64,000 bases of DNA from the NCBI RefSeq assembly GCF_004682015.1, contig NZ_SMLM01000001.1, forward strand, positions 1,302,001 to 1,366,000, in the 5' to 3' direction. This stretch comes from Ramlibacter henchirensis. Its GTDB lineage: Bacteria > Pseudomonadota > Gammaproteobacteria > Burkholderiales > Burkholderiaceae_C. Under the pieces are notes generated by a model. The model was not told the origin of the DNA. It saw only the letters and a list, made by a program, of their open reading frames with translations, and did not search any database. Positions 63,392-64,000 of the stretch are shown here, piece after piece. Numbering within the stretch: the stretch's first letter is position 1; the number at the start of each line of letters is the position of its first letter. The position numbers were made by a program, and so were the translations under genes.

Positions 63392-64000
63392 ATGCCAGGA
63401 ATCTTCCGACTGCTCGCCGCGTGCGCGGCCCTGTGCCTTTCCGCCGGCGGCGCTTTCGCGCAGCAGCAGGGCGTGAGCAAGAACGAGATCGTGATCGGCA
63501 CGATCCAGGACCTGTCCGGCCCGCTGGCGGGCTTCGGCAAGCAGGCGCGCCTGGGCATGCAGCTGCGCGTGGATGAGCTCAACGAGCAGGGCAGCATCCA
63601 CGGGCGCAAGCTGAAACTGCTGGTGGAGGACGACGGCTACGACCCGCGCAAGGCGGTGCTGGCGGCGCAGAAGCTGGTCAACCAGGACAAGATCTTCCTC
63701 ATGGCCGGCCACCTGGGCACGGCCCAGAACATGGCCGCGATGCCGGTGCAGTTCGAGAAGGGCGTGGTCAACTTCATGCCGATCACGGCCGCGCGCGAGA
63801 TGTACGAGCCCTTCCACAAGCTCAAGTTCTCCTTCGCCGCCACCTACTACGACCAGATGCGCACCACGCTGCCCAAGATGGTCAAGGACAAGAACGCAAA
63901 GAAGATTTGCACGATCTACCAGGACGACGAGTTCGGGCTCGAAGTGCTGCGCGGCGCCGAGGCGGGCCTCAAGTCGATCAACATGGAGTTGGCCGAGAAG
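63392..64000 (+). CDS. ABC transporter substrate-binding protein, LivK-like (partial, runs off the window)
   Basis: First 203 residues of a type I periplasmic binding protein. Signal peptide to about residue 23 (GGAFAQ), then EIVIGTIQDLSGPLAGFGKQ, VEDDGYDPRKA and GHLGTAQNMAAMP. A good GAGGAGACC ribosome site precedes the ATG. The binding protein comes last in this operon, unlike operon 1 where it comes first. The C-terminal half lies beyond the window. Confidence 0.92.
   Translation, partial: MPGIFRLLAACAALCLSAGGAFAQQQGVSKNEIVIGTIQDLSGPLAGFGKQARLGMQLRVDELNEQGSIHGRKLKLLVEDDGYDPRKAVLAAQKLVNQDKIFLMAGHLGTAQNMAAMPVQFEKGVVNFMPITAAREMYEPFHKLKFSFAATYYDQMRTTLPKMVKDKNAKKICTIYQDDEFGLEVLRGAEAGLKSINMELAEK

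Overview
The window is a gene-dense, GC-rich stretch of a betaproteobacterial chromosome, most like Comamonadaceae of the Ramlibacter/Variovorax type. This is inferred from family content: several Bug/TctC solute-binding proteins, two LivKHMGF-type ABC operons, a pmd-ordered protocatechuate 4,5-cleavage operon, a MatA/MatB malonate module, and a small Trp-rich protein of the TIGR04438 type. I saw no rRNA, tRNA, insertion sequence, phage gene or CRISPR array. No gap between genes exceeds about 240 bp. Nearly every gene reads as metabolism of organic acids and aromatics.

Layout. 1-3.6 kb: the end of prkA, then yeaH and spoVR (stress kinase module). 3.6-5.5 kb: an NHL-repeat lipoprotein and a GYD-domain protein. 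5.5-11.7 kb: a single-chain aconitase-like hydro-lyase with its LysR regulator, divergent from an HMG-CoA-lyase-like enzyme, a class III CoA-transferase and a Bug protein; this looks like a dedicated route for one organic acid. 11.8-16.3 kb: a small lipoprotein, a MetE-like methyltransferase, and a VanA/VanB-type Rieske demethylase divergent from a GntR/FCD regulator. 16.5-21.1 kb: liv operon 1. 21.3-24.1 kb: Bug protein, DUF1932 dehydrogenase and AEC permease. 24.2-27.5 kb: a second NHL lipoprotein, two membrane proteins and an aldo/keto reductase.

27.7-35.4 kb: a LysR regulator divergent from ligJ-ligK-ligI-ligA-ligB-ligC, which encodes every listed step from protocatechuate to pyruvate plus oxaloacetate except a tautomerase. 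The VanAB-type enzyme 13 kb away could supply the protocatechuate. 35.5-42.3 kb: YqhA-like protein, acetyl-CoA synthetase, a small cytochrome c, a Rieske-tailed FAD oxidoreductase and ilvD. 42.4-47.3 kb: lgt, then malonyl-CoA decarboxylase, a Bug protein and malonyl-CoA synthetase, i.e. malonate use. 47.3-50.2 kb: small or unknown genes, a FrnE-type DsbA protein, a LysE exporter and two VOC genes, one frameshifted. 50.3-57.7 kb: a biotin-dependent acyl-CoA carboxylase (two subunits), an acyl-CoA dehydrogenase, an AtuA-like protein and a crotonase, resembling Liu/Atu pathways. 57.8-64 kb: liv operon 2 with an embedded acyl-CoA ligase, cut by the window end.

Three families of dispersed palindromic repeats lie between genes (three, two and one copies). 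The most unusual items are the swivel-first aconitase-like enzyme and its CoA pathway neighbours, a cytosolic ModA-like protein heading the lig operon, a perfect hairpin over the start of a small lipoprotein gene, paired TGTATACA sites at the vanA/GntR promoter region, and the AtuA-like carboxylase cluster.
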